64,000 nucleotides of DNA from Palsa-504 sp963839095 (GTDB taxonomy: Bacteria; Actinomycetota; Actinomycetes; Streptosporangiales; Streptosporangiaceae), in contig CAWIUF010000064.1 of NCBI GenBank assembly GCA_963839095.1, forward strand, positions 310,001-374,000. The letters run 5' to 3'. This document shows positions 45,966 through 54,682 of this stretch, piece by piece; the first letter of the stretch is position 1; every line of letters starts with the position of its first letter. Under the pieces are notes generated by a model, which saw nothing but the letters and a program-made list of their open reading frames with translations, was not told the DNA's origin and made no database searches. The position numbers were made by a program, and so were the translations under genes.

Positions 45966-46379
45966 GAAATCATCCTTTTACCCGGCTCGTCAAGACTGCG
46001 CTCCGCATCAGGTGCCTCAGGCCCGGAGATACCGCTGCGACGGTTCCGCCGCCACCGCCGTGCGAGGTCACTCATCGCGGCATGATCCGCATGAGATTCA
46101 TGTGATCCGGGAGAACTCCCGATAATCAGCTCTTTACCAACCAAACGACACCAATGTGGCATTGATGTTGTTATAGCGACATCAATGTCACATTGGTGTC
46201 GCGGGCGGAGCTGGCTCGATCCCGGGCCGAGGCTGTCCACGCCAAGGATGTGTGACCTTTGCGGCTTGAGGGACTCTGGGCTCTTATGAGACGTAAGTGA
46301 TTATCGGGACTCATGTCGGTGCAGGGCCGCGGCGCAGGCGCGGCGCAGGCGCAGGTGCGGGCACAGGCGCGGGCGCGGG
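45966..46379. other. Long non-coding stretch upstream of the GH18 gene
   Basis: Together with 45920-45965 this is the only gap above 300 bp in the window. It holds the ROK-like site (45947-45965), a nested palindrome (46146-46201) and, next to the phosphotransferase remnant, a run of degenerate GCGCAG/GCGCGG hexamers (about 46325-46378). I see no convincing gene in it. It is moderately A+T-rich in the middle and could hold the GH18 promoter. Confidence 0.55.
46146..46201. promoter_or_regulatory. 56-bp nested palindrome (two tandem operator-like units)
   Basis: Arms of 25 bp (46146-46170 and 46177-46201) are complementary at 23 positions around a 6-base centre (TTATAG). Each arm is itself a dyad: CAATG-TGG-CATTG on the left and CAATG-TCA-CATTG on the right. 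The design is two copies of a roughly 21-bp operator with centres about 31 bp (three helical turns) apart, as for TetR-type dimers. No TetR gene is near. The site is about 230 bp upstream of the GH18 start. Confidence 0.7.
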
Positions 46380-47389
46380 TTAGCGGGTGAGGTCGGCGAT
46401 GGTGGTTTCCAGGCCTTGCCAGTTGTCTTCGGCGCCGGGGGTGCGGCGGTGCGGGGCGCGCAGGTCGCGGACGAAGCAGGACAGGTCGTCCAGGGCCCAG
46501 CGCAGCCGGTAGAACTCGAGCCGGGCGGGGTCGGCGGTACGGCCGGTGAGCTCGGCGTAGCGGCGCAGCTCGTCGCCGGAGTCGGTGGCGACCCCCCACA
46601 GGTCGCGCTCGGGCGGCGCCAGGCCGACCGTGTCCCAGTCGATGAGCGCCAGCCGCGGGCTGGCCTGGCAGGCCTCGCCAGCGGCGCTGGGGGTGACCGG
46701 CAGCCGGATGACGTTGCCGGGGTGGGGCTCGCCGTGGGTGATCACGACGTCCGCCACGGCCAGGCGGCCCGTCCAGCGGTCCAGGGCGTCCAGGTGGCGG
46801 CGCACCGGCCCGGCCGCTCCGGCCAGCAGGGCCCTGGCCGGCTCGGCGTACGGGCCGCCGGTCCACGGCTGGCCGAGCTCGTCCAGGGCCGTCTCCAGGT
46901 CACCGCGCCAGGACAGCCCCGGCTCGATCCGCGGCAGCCGGGCCTCAACCGGATCCGCCCGGTGCAGCGCGGCCAGCATCGTAATCAGCTCGCCGCGTTC
47001 CGGCGCGGGCAGCGGCTCGCCCCAGTCGCCCGGCGTGCCGGCCAGGAACGGGAACACCGCGACGGCGTGCCGGGGACCGAGCGGCTGGACCGTCTCGCCG
47101 GCCACGGCCGGGCTCCGGGGCCACCACGAAGCCGAGCCCGGCCTGGCGGCGCAGGGCCACGGCGGCGTCCATCGCGGTCGCGCAGGCCGGCCAGGACGGC
47201 GGGCCTGGTCCGGCCCAGCCAGCCCTTGTCATCCAGGTCGTCGACGGTGACGAAGCGCCGCTCGCCCGAGGCGGCGCCGAGCGGCTATCCAGTGGTAGCT
47301 GCCGCCGCCCACGGGGGCGTACTCCAGCGTCCACGCCGCCAGGCCCCAGCCGTCGGCCAGGGCACGCGGGCCAGCTCTGGTTCGGTCAT
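46380..47389 (-). pseudogene. Phosphotransferase-family (APH-like) gene with at least four indels at the 5' end
   Basis: The 3' three-quarters (47105 to 46380) is a clean APH-type kinase: 'VAVFPFLAGTPG', 'VVITHGEPHPGNVIRL' (catalytic loop), 'LALIDWDTVGLAPPERDLWG' (metal Asp). The 5' quarter jumps frames: 'MTEPELAR' at 47389, 'ALADGWGLAAWTLEYAPVGGG', 'GERRFVTVDDLDDKGWLGR', 'MDAAVALRRQAGLGFVV', each in a different frame. Joined, it would be about 330 residues. The lesions are close together, so the gene is dead or the local assembly is poor. The family substrate is unknown. Confidence 0.68.
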
Positions 47390-47456
47390 CCCTGCGGGCT
47401 GGTCCCTCACGAGGCCCTACCGTACGGCGGACCTCGGCCTGCCGGTCAACCCGTTT

Positions 47457-48695
47457 TCACGCCGGGGCGATGGGGAGCACGGTCATCACCCGGCCCCAGG
47501 CCAGCTCGGTCCCGGCCGCCAGGCAGCCGTCGACGACCGCGTCGGTGCCCAGGGCGCTGACCCTGATAGACGGCATGACCGGCGCGATCGGCTCGAGCTC
47601 GGCGGTGACCGCCTCGGCGAAGCCGGGCGCGCGGCCGATGCCGCCGCCGAGCACGACCAGGTGGGGGTCGACCACGGTGATGACGGCGCAGATCGCCTGG
47701 GCGATCAGCCGCGCCTCCTCCGCCACCACGGCCTTGGCCCGCTCGTCGCCGGCCGCCGCCGCCTCGAACACGCGCCGGGCCGATACCGGGCCGCGCATGC
47801 CGCCGCGGCGGGCGGCCCGCACCACCCCGGCCGCGGACGCGGATGCCTCGAGCGTGCCCCGCCTGCGTTCCTCCTGCTCGTCCGCTGGCGCGCCGCCCGA
47901 CAGGGGCATGAAGGCGATCTCGCCCGCCACCCCGTGCGCGCCGCGCAGCAGCTGGCCGCCGAGGACCAGCCCCATGCCGATGCCGGTGCCGATGTGCACG
48001 AAGGCGAAGTGATCAACCTCGCGGCCGTGGCCGAGCGCGCGCTCGGCCAGCGCGGCCGCGTCCACGTCGTTCTCCATCACCAGCGCGGGGCCGAACGCCT
48101 CCCGCAGGCCGGCCAGCGCGGCCGGACGGTCCCAGCCGCGCAGGCCGCCGGTGAACTTCATCGCGTTGCGCCGCGGGTCGTACACGCCCGGGCTGCCGAT
48201 CACCGTCTGGGTGATGGCCGGGCGGGAGGCCCGCGCCTCCTCGCACAGCACGTCGGCCAGCCCGACGAGCTCGGCCACCCGGCCGCGGACGCTGGTGGCG
48301 TGGGCCCGCAGCGACTGGCGGGCCCGGATATCCCCGGACAGGTCGGCGATCGCGCCGCGCACGTAGTCGTGACCGATGTCGAGCCCGAGCACCAGGCCCG
48401 CGTCCGGCCTGATCTCGTACAGCCGGGCCGACCGGCCCGGCACCCCGGTCCGCTGCCCGGCGATCCGGACCAGGCCCGCACGCTCCACGTTGTCCAGGGC
48501 GAGCGAGACGGTCGGCTTGGACAGGCCGGAGACCCGGGCCAGCTCGGCCCGCGAGCAGGGGCCGCGCTGGCGGATGTGCTCCAGCAGGAGCTGCTCGTTC
48601 ATCGCCCGGATGAGCGAGGGCCGGGCGGCGAACAGGACCGCGCCTGAGCTCTCCGGTGGAGGCAGCGCCGAGGCCGACTCGGGCGTGGCTGTCAC
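47457..48695 (-). CDS. ROK-family transcriptional repressor
   Basis: A 412-residue sugar-responsive repressor. An N-terminal winged helix ('EHIRQRGPCSRAELARVSGLSKPTVSLALDNVERAGLV', partly quoted) is followed by a ROK sugar-kinase-like core: 'GLVLGLDIGHDYVRGAIADL', 'GSPGVYDP', 'ENDVDAAALAER' and 'VHIGTGIGMGLVLGG', ending with 'HLVVLGGGIG'. The zinc-type cysteine cluster of ROK kinases is absent, as in many repressors. GTG at 48695 is preferred to ATG at 48701 because GGAGG lies eight bases before it but abuts the ATG. It is divergent from the ABC/GH operon; the dyad between them at 48760 is its probable site. Confidence 0.9.
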   Translation of the reverse strand: MTATPESASALPPPESSGAVLFAARPSLIRAMNEQLLLEHIRQRGPCSRAELARVSGLSKPTVSLALDNVERAGLVRIAGQRTGVPGRSARLYEIRPDAGLVLGLDIGHDYVRGAIADLSGDIRARQSLRAHATSVRGRVAELVGLADVLCEEARASRPAITQTVIGSPGVYDPRRNAMKFTGGLRGWDRPAALAGLREAFGPALVMENDVDAAALAERALGHGREVDHFAFVHIGTGIGMGLVLGGQLLRGAHGVAGEIAFMPLSGGAPADEQEERRRGTLEASASAAGVVRAARRGGMRGPVSARRVFEAAAAGDERAKAVVAEEARLIAQAICAVITVVDPHLVVLGGGIGRAPGFAEAVTAELEPIAPVMPSIRVSALGTDAVVDGCLAAGTELAWGRVMTVLPIAPA

Positions 48696-48759
48696 GGCCA
48701 TCTCCTCCGGATGTTAAGACCTGGCGTCAGTTCGCCGGCACCCTTGTACCCGGCAGATA

Positions 48760-48778
48760 GTTAGGATACTGTCCTAAC
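48760..48778. promoter_or_regulatory. ROK operator in the divergent promoter
   Basis: GTTAGGA-TACTG-TCCTAAC is a perfect 7-bp inverted repeat, 65 bp before the ROK start and 167 bp before the SBP start. It has the form of known actinobacterial ROK repressor sites. A related site lies before the GH18 gene. Confidence 0.72.
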
Positions 48779-48945
48779 AAAATTCGCGGAAGGGGTTATC
48801 TCCAGGTATCCCCGGCCAGCACGAATAGCAGACGTCGCACCATCGCGACGGCCGTCCCGGGCGGGACAGCCGCCGTCTGGGCGCGCGGCCCCGGCTTCGC
48901 GCCCGGTCAGGATCCAGGACCCAAACGGCAGTAAGGACGAACGGC

Positions 48946-50622
48946 ATGAGACGCCTCTTCAGATACGGGGTCATCGTCGCGGCCGGCGCGATCGCGGCGG
49001 GGTGCACCGCCGGATCGCAATCCAGCACGAGCGGCGGCTCGGGCAGCGGCAACAAGGCTGCGACCACCAGCTCGCTGACCATCTCCAACGAGAGCGGCCA
49101 GCTCTGGAGCTGTGGCTTCAACCCGCTCAACCCGTCCGACACCGGACTCTCGGTCGGGTTCATCTACGAGCCGCTCGTCTACGTGAACCCGCTGCAGCAG
49201 GGCAAGACCACGCCGATGCTCGCCAAGTCTTACCAGTGGAGCAACGGCAACAAGACGCTCACGTTCACGATCCGCTCCGGGGTCAAGTGGAGCGACGGCC
49301 AGCCGATGACGGCCAACGACGTGGCCTACACCTTCAACCTGACCAAGAAGCAGAGTGCCCTGGACCTGACCGGGGCATGGTCGGTGCTGTCCAGTGTCAC
49401 CGCGTCGGGCAACACCGTCACGATGAACTTCAAGAACGTGGCCGTGCCGTACTTCTACTACATCGCGGACCAGACGCCGATCGTCCCCGAGCACGTCTTC
49501 TCGAAGATGTCCAACCCGGTCACCGACCCGGTCAAGGCCCCGGTGGGCACCGGCCCGTACACGATGAGCAAGTGCACCCCGCAGAACATCACCTACAAGG
49601 CCAACCCGAACTACTGGCAGCCGGGCCTGCCGAAGGTCAAGACGCTCCAGTACCCGGCCTACACCAGCAACAACACGGCCAACGACGACCTGGCCAACGG
49701 GAGCGCGCAGTGGGGCGGCCAGTACATCCCTGGCATCCAGGCGTTCTACACCGCCAAGAGCCCGAACTACCACTACTGGTTCCCGCCGACGGTCAACGTC
49801 ACGCTGATCCCGAACCTGACCGACCCGCAGCTCAAGAACGTGAAGGTCCGTCAGGCCATCTCGTACGCGATCAACCGGAAGCAGGTCTCCGACACCGGCG
49901 AGTCGGGTTACGAGCCGGCCGCGAACCAGGCCGGCATCGTCACGCCCACCTTCGCCTCCTCGCTGAACCAGTCGGCGCTGTCGGCCTGGGGCAACGGGTA
50001 CGACCCGGCCAAGGCGAAGTCGCTGCTGGCGCAGGCCGGCTACCACATGTCCGGCGGGGTCATGACGAACGCGGCCGGGCAGAAGCTGTCCTTCACCGTC
50101 AACAACATCGGCGACTACTCCGACTGGGTCGCCTCCATGCAGGTGATCCAGCAGAACCTCGCCGCGGTCGGCATCAAGATCACCCCGCGCAACCTGTCGA
50201 ACCCCGACCACGTCAACGACCTGAACTTCGGCAAGTTCCAGCTCGCGTTCTACGACCAGCAGACGTTCGGCCCGAGCGCGTACTACGAGCTGAACAACTG
50301 GCTCAACTCGGCGAACACGGCACCGGTGGGCAAGCAGGCCGCCACCAACTACGAGCGGTACAGCAACCCGAAGACCGACGCCCTGCTCAACCAGTACGAG
50401 ACGACCACGAGCACGTCCACGCAGCAGAGCATCCTGAACCAGATCCAGCAGGTCATGCTGACCGACGTCCCGATCATCCCGGTGATCGAGGCGGTGGACT
50501 GGTTCCAGTACGACACCGGTACCTTCAGCGGCTGGCCCACCCCGGGCGACTCGTACGCCCAGCCCGCGCCGTACGCCTACCCGGACAACGAGCAGGTGCT
50601 GCTGCGCCTGGCGCCGAAGTAA
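48946..50622 (+). CDS. Oligosaccharide-binding lipoprotein, SBP family 5
   Basis: A 558-residue extracytoplasmic solute-binding protein. The lipobox is 'AIAAGC' with Cys20, then a Ser/Gly tether. The family 5 hallmark region 'TFTIRSGVKWSDGQPMTANDVAYTF' (in parts) follows, with 'GTGPYTM' later. The C-terminal 'GWPTPGDSYAQPAPYAYPDNE' region (in parts) is the pattern I associate with sugar-binding members (cellobiose/chitobiose type) rather than oligopeptide members. It captures beta-linked oligosaccharide and delivers it to the permeases that follow. It is the first gene of the operon; a strong hairpin separates it from the permease gene. Confidence 0.88.
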   Translation: MRRLFRYGVIVAAGAIAAGCTAGSQSSTSGGSGSGNKAATTSSLTISNESGQLWSCGFNPLNPSDTGLSVGFIYEPLVYVNPLQQGKTTPMLAKSYQWSNGNKTLTFTIRSGVKWSDGQPMTANDVAYTFNLTKKQSALDLTGAWSVLSSVTASGNTVTMNFKNVAVPYFYYIADQTPIVPEHVFSKMSNPVTDPVKAPVGTGPYTMSKCTPQNITYKANPNYWQPGLPKVKTLQYPAYTSNNTANDDLANGSAQWGGQYIPGIQAFYTAKSPNYHYWFPPTVNVTLIPNLTDPQLKNVKVRQAISYAINRKQVSDTGESGYEPAANQAGIVTPTFASSLNQSALSAWGNGYDPAKAKSLLAQAGYHMSGGVMTNAAGQKLSFTVNNIGDYSDWVASMQVIQQNLAAVGIKITPRNLSNPDHVNDLNFGKFQLAFYDQQTFGPSAYYELNNWLNSANTAPVGKQAATNYERYSNPKTDALLNQYETTTSTSTQQSILNQIQQVMLTDVPIIPVIEAVDWFQYDTGTFSGWPTPGDSYAQPAPYAYPDNEQVLLRLAPK

Positions 50623-50630
50623 CCCAGACG

Positions 50631-50670
50631 CCGCGGGCCCGGGCTCCCCGGCAGGAGCCCGGGCCCGCGG
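50631..50670 (+). terminator. 17-bp perfect hairpin between SBP and permease genes
   Basis: CCGCGGGCCCGGGCTCC (50631-50647) pairs with GGAGCCCGGGCCCGCGG (50654-50670) around CCGGCA. It starts 8 bases after the SBP stop. It likely acts as a partial terminator or a 3'-end stabiliser, giving more SBP than permease. Confidence 0.68.
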
Positions 50671-50706
50671 ATCCACCAGCACAGCACTACGGGAGCACTT
50701 TCAGCC

Positions 50707-51693
50707 GTGAGATACGCGCTGCGCCGACTCGGTTTCTTCATCTTCACGCTGTGGATAGCGCTGACCCTCAACTTCTTCCTGCCACGGCTGATGCCGGGGA
50801 ACCCGGCGCTGGCCATGATGTCGAAGTTCCACGGCGAGCTCAGCCCGAAGGCAGTGAACGCGCTTGAGATCCTGTTCGGGGTCAACACCAAGGAGAGCCT
50901 GCTCTCCCAGTACTTCGGCTACCTGCACCAGATCCTGACCGGTGACTTCGGCACCTCGCTCAGCCAGTACCCGGCCTCGGTTTCCTCGGTCATCGGCAGC
51001 GCCATCTGGTGGACGTTCGGCCTGATCGGCATCGCCACCATCCTGGCCTTCGTGCTGGGCACCGGGCTCGGCATCGTCTCGGCCTGGCGGCGCGGCTCGA
51101 AGCTGGACAGCATCGTGCCGCCGACGTTCGTGATCGTCTCGGCCGTCCCGTACTTCTGGGTGGCCATGGTGCTGGTGCTGATCTTCGGCCTCACCCTGCA
51201 CTGGTTCCCCAGCCAGGGCGGCTACTACGTGACCACCGACACCCCCGGCCTCAACTTCATCTTCTTCCAGGACGTCCTCAACCACGCGATCCTGCCGGCT
51301 GTCTCCCTGCTCATCACCACCATCGGCACCTGGATCCTGACCATGCGGAACACGATGATCACCACGCTGGCCGAGGACTACGTGCGGATGGCCCGGGCCA
51401 AGGGCCTGCCGAACCGCCGCATCATGTTCGACTACGCGGCTCGCAACGCGATCCTGCCCAACCTGACCGGCTTCGCGATGTCGCTGGGCTTCGTGGTCAG
51501 CGGCGCGATCCTGATCGAGTACGTGTTCAACTACCCCGGGGTGGGCTTCATGCTGCTGCAGGCCGTGTCCAGCGAGGACTACCCGCTCATGCAGGGGCTG
51601 TTCCTGCTGATCACGGTGGCGGTGCTGTTCGCGATCCTGATCGCGGACGTCCTCACCGCGCTGCTCGACCCGCGGACCAGGACGGCGCGCTAG
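50707..51693 (+). CDS. ABC permease, DppB/OppB type
   Basis: A 328-residue inner-membrane protein with six helices. The N terminus is 'LGFFIFTLWIALTLNFFLPRLMPGNP', classic for this type. The EAA loop is 'MRNTMITTLAEDYVRMARAKGLPNRRIM', where 'EDYV..AKGL' contacts the ATPase. GTG start. It is followed after 2 bases by the partner permease-ATPase gene. Confidence 0.92.
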   Translation: MRYALRRLGFFIFTLWIALTLNFFLPRLMPGNPALAMMSKFHGELSPKAVNALEILFGVNTKESLLSQYFGYLHQILTGDFGTSLSQYPASVSSVIGSAIWWTFGLIGIATILAFVLGTGLGIVSAWRRGSKLDSIVPPTFVIVSAVPYFWVAMVLVLIFGLTLHWFPSQGGYYVTTDTPGLNFIFFQDVLNHAILPAVSLLITTIGTWILTMRNTMITTLAEDYVRMARAKGLPNRRIMFDYAARNAILPNLTGFAMSLGFVVSGAILIEYVFNYPGVGFMLLQAVSSEDYPLMQGLFLLITVAVLFAILIADVLTALLDPRTRTAR

Positions 51694-51695
51694 CC

Positions 51696-53633
51696 ATGGC
51701 CATGCCCGTCTCCGGGGTCCCCACCGAGACCCCCGCCAGCCAGGCCGCCGAGCTCGGCTCCGGCCGCGCCCTCGGCCGGATCGGCCGCGCCGTCCGGCGG
51801 AACCGCAAGGCGACGATCGGCGCGGTCCTGCTCGGGATCTTCATCCTGATCGCGCTGTTCCCCGGCGTGATCGCGCACGACAGCCCGTCGCAGGACGCCT
51901 ACGCCGCCCAGCTGGGGATCTCGACCGCCCACCTGCTCGGCACCAACCACTACGGCCAGGACCTGTTCGCCCAGCTGGTCTACGGCACCAGGAACGTGCT
52001 GCTCATCGCGTTCACGGTGGGGCTGGCCACGACCGGGGTCGCGGTCCTGATCGGGGTGGCCGCGGCCTACCTCGGCGGCCTGTGGGACAGCTCGCTCAAC
52101 GTGCTGACCGACGTGCTGCTCGTCATCCCGCTGTTCCCGCTGCTCATCGTCATCGCCGCCTACGCGCACGGCGGCACCACGCCGGTGCTGATCGCCGCGA
52201 TCACGCTGACCAGCTGGTCCTATACCGCGCGGCAGCTCAGGTCGCAGGCGCTGACGCTGCGCAACCGGGACTTCCTCGAGGCGGCGCGGGTACGCGGCGA
52301 ACGGCGGCTCTACATCATCGTGGTCGAGGTCATCCCGACCATGACCTCGCTGATCGTGGCGAGCTTCCTGACCAACGCGCTGTACGCGGTGCTGTTCTCG
52401 TCCAGCCTGCAGTTCATCGGCCTCGGCGACCCGAACACGATCAGCTGGGGCACCACGCTGTACTGGGCGCAGAACAACGCGGCGCTGCAGACCGGCGAGC
52501 CGCTGTGGGCCATCGCCCCCGGCGCTCTCATCGCCGTCCTCGGCGCCGCCTTCGCCCTGCTCAACTACGCCTTCGACGAGATCGGAAACCCGGCCCTGCG
52601 GCCGGTACGGAAGACGCGGCGGAAGAAGGGAGCCCAGCTAGGGGAGGGGCGCAGCGTGGCTGACGAGCCGGTGCTCGAGGTCAGCGGCCTGTCCGTGGAC
52701 TACGTCCTGGACCGGGGCGACGTCCGGGCCGTCGACGACGTGTCGTTCACGGTCAGCCGGGGCGAGTTCCTCGGCATCGTCGGCGAGTCGGGCTGCGGGA
52801 AGTCCACGCTGCTGTTCGCCGTGGCCCAGCTGCTCGCTCCCCCGGCGGAGGTGGCGGCAGGCAGCGTCACGTTCGGCGGGAACAACCTGGTCGGGCTGAC
52901 CGACGGGCAGCTGTCCGCCATCCGCTGGCGGGACATGTCGGTGGTCATGCAGAGCGCGATGAACGCGCTGAACCCGGTCAAGACCATCGGGGCCCAGTTC
53001 AAGGACGCGATGCGGGCCCACGGCAAGGTCCCCGACCGGGATATCGCGGCCCGGTCGGCCGAGGTGCTCAAGATGGTCGGCATCGATCCGGTGCACCTGC
53101 GCAGCTACCCGCACCAGCTGTCCGGCGGGATGCGGCAGCGCTCGATGATCGCGATGGCCCTGCTGTTCACCCCGGACCTGGTCATCATGGACGAGCCGAC
53201 CTCGGCGCTGGACGTGGTGGCGCAGCGGTCGCTGATGGTGCAGATCAAGGAGCTGCAGCTGGCGTTCGGCTTCGCGGTCATCTTCGTCACCCACGACATG
53301 TCGCTGATCAGCCACTTCTCCGACCGGCTGATGGTGATGTACGCCGGCCAGGTGGACGAGATCGGCGCCACCCGGACCATCTTCGACCGTCCGCTGCACC
53401 CCTATACGCAGGGCCTGCTCGAGGCCTTCCCGTCCATCCGGGGGCCGCGCGTCCCGCTGAAGGGAATCCCGGGCAGTCCGCCTGACATGGCCCGGGTGCC
53501 GTCCGGCTGCCGGTTCCGGCCGCGCTGCCCGTACGCGGTCGACAAGTGCGCCGAGGTCGCGCCCGACCTCTACCCGCTGGACGAGGCGCTGGTCCGCTGC
53601 CTGCGCCGCGAGGACGGGAGCCTGACATCATGA
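51696..53633 (+). CDS. Fused ABC permease (DppC type) + ATPase (DppD type)
   Basis: A single 645-residue frame. Residues 1-310 are the second permease with 'GTNHYGQDLFAQLVYGTRNVLLIA' and EAA loop 'LRNRDFLEAARVRGERR'. Residues 325-645 are an oligopeptide-type ATPase: Walker A 'GESGCGKST', signature 'LSGGMRQRSMIAMALL', Walker B 'LVIMDEPTSALD', and a C-terminal Fe-S-like Cys group 'CRFRPRCPYAVDKC'. At the junction, GGGGAGGGG lies before GTG at about 52656. This suggests that two genes were joined when a stop was lost (TAG occurs just out of frame at the boundary). Either a real fusion or a one-base error; both halves look intact. Confidence 0.85.
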   Translation: MAMPVSGVPTETPASQAAELGSGRALGRIGRAVRRNRKATIGAVLLGIFILIALFPGVIAHDSPSQDAYAAQLGISTAHLLGTNHYGQDLFAQLVYGTRNVLLIAFTVGLATTGVAVLIGVAAAYLGGLWDSSLNVLTDVLLVIPLFPLLIVIAAYAHGGTTPVLIAAITLTSWSYTARQLRSQALTLRNRDFLEAARVRGERRLYIIVVEVIPTMTSLIVASFLTNALYAVLFSSSLQFIGLGDPNTISWGTTLYWAQNNAALQTGEPLWAIAPGALIAVLGAAFALLNYAFDEIGNPALRPVRKTRRKKGAQLGEGRSVADEPVLEVSGLSVDYVLDRGDVRAVDDVSFTVSRGEFLGIVGESGCGKSTLLFAVAQLLAPPAEVAAGSVTFGGNNLVGLTDGQLSAIRWRDMSVVMQSAMNALNPVKTIGAQFKDAMRAHGKVPDRDIAARSAEVLKMVGIDPVHLRSYPHQLSGGMRQRSMIAMALLFTPDLVIMDEPTSALDVVAQRSLMVQIKELQLAFGFAVIFVTHDMSLISHFSDRLMVMYAGQVDEIGATRTIFDRPLHPYTQGLLEAFPSIRGPRVPLKGIPGSPPDMARVPSGCRFRPRCPYAVDKCAEVAPDLYPLDEALVRCLRREDGSLTS

Positions 53634-54682
53634 CCGCTGAGCTGCCCGGTGGTGAGCTACTCCGCGCCGAGGGGCTGACCCGGCACTTCAAGATCGGCAG
53701 CGCGCTGTCCCGGCGGACGCTGCACGCGGTGGACGACGTCAACTTCGCGATCGGCGAGCGGGAAATCGTGGCGCTGGCCGGGGAGAGCGGCAGCGGCAAG
53801 TCCACCATCGCCCGGGTGCTGGCCCGGATCTACCGGCCGACCGCGGGCGAGGTGTACTTCGAGGGCAAGCCGCTGTCGGCGATGAAATCGCGGGCCGAGC
53901 AGCTGCGCTACAGCGGCCTGGTGCCGATGGTGTTCCAGGACCCGTTCAGCTCGATCAACCCGGTGTTCCGGGTCAGCCATGGCGTGCTGCGGAGCCTGAA
54001 GCTGCACCGGCCGTCGCTGTCGGAGGCGCAGCGGCGGGAGGAGGCGGCCCGGGTCTTCGAGGTGGTCGGGCTGAACCCCGACATGCTGCAGCGGTTCCCC
54101 TTCGAGCTGAGCGGAGGCCAGCGGCAGCGGGTCGGCTTCGCCCAGGCGCTGGCGATGAAGCCGCGGCTGATCCTGGCCGACGAGCCGGTCTCGATGCTGG
54201 ACGTATCGATCCGGGTCGGCCTGCTCAACCTGATGGCCAAGCTGCGCGACGAGGAGGGCGTGTCCATCCTCTACATCACCCACGACATCGCCAGCGCCCG
54301 GTACGTGGCGGACCGGCTGATCGTGATGTACGCGGGCCAGATCGCCGAGACCGGGCCGATCGAGGACGTGCTCACCCATCCCCGGCACCCGTACACCCAG
54401 CTGCTGCTGTCCGCGGTCCCCGACCCGCGCGCGCCGCTGTCGGTGGCGGCCGAGACCGACCGGGGCGAGCCGCCCCGGGTCATCGACCCGACCCCCGGCT
54501 GCCGGTTCCGCTGGCGCTGCCCGCTCGCCATCGACACCTGCGCGCAGGTCACGCCGGAACTGGCCGAGCTCCCCCGTCCCCCTGCGGGGGGGTCTGGGGG
54601 GGTAGTCCTCCCGGGCCAGCACCTTGCGGCCTGCCACGTTGCCCAGAACAGCCCCGAGGAAGTAAAGGCTTTCAGCTCATGA
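53630..54682 (+). CDS. ABC ATPase, DppF/OppF type
   Basis: The second ATPase of the importer, 350 residues. Walker A 'GESGSGKST', signature 'LSGGQRQRVGFAQALA', Walker B 'LILADEPVSMLD', then 'YITHDIASARYVADR'. The C-terminal Cys group is 'CRFRWRCPLAIDTCAQ'. Near the end an odd insertion ('RPPAGGSGGVVLPG') comes from a C/G-tract palindrome in the DNA (54570-54613). It overlaps the fused gene and the GH4 gene by four bases each (ATGA). Confidence 0.92.
   Translation: MTAELPGGELLRAEGLTRHFKIGSALSRRTLHAVDDVNFAIGEREIVALAGESGSGKSTIARVLARIYRPTAGEVYFEGKPLSAMKSRAEQLRYSGLVPMVFQDPFSSINPVFRVSHGVLRSLKLHRPSLSEAQRREEAARVFEVVGLNPDMLQRFPFELSGGQRQRVGFAQALAMKPRLILADEPVSMLDVSIRVGLLNLMAKLRDEEGVSILYITHDIASARYVADRLIVMYAGQIAETGPIEDVLTHPRHPYTQLLLSAVPDPRAPLSVAAETDRGEPPRVIDPTPGCRFRWRCPLAIDTCAQVTPELAELPRPPAGGSGGVVLPGQHLAACHVAQNSPEEVKAFSS
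54570..54613. repeat. C/G-tract palindromic insertion inside the ATPase gene
   Basis: A CCCCC..GGGGGGG hairpin-like tract followed by TCTGGGGGGGTAG adds about 14 low-complexity residues to the C-terminal tail after the Cys cluster. It looks like a small palindromic element that kept the frame open. I see only one copy in the window. Confidence 0.5.

Noticed and set aside
48907..50682. Very long minus-strand open frame opposite the SBP5 gene
   Set aside because: Composition is typical of antisense of high-GC coding sequence. The plus strand has lipobox, family motifs and operon context.
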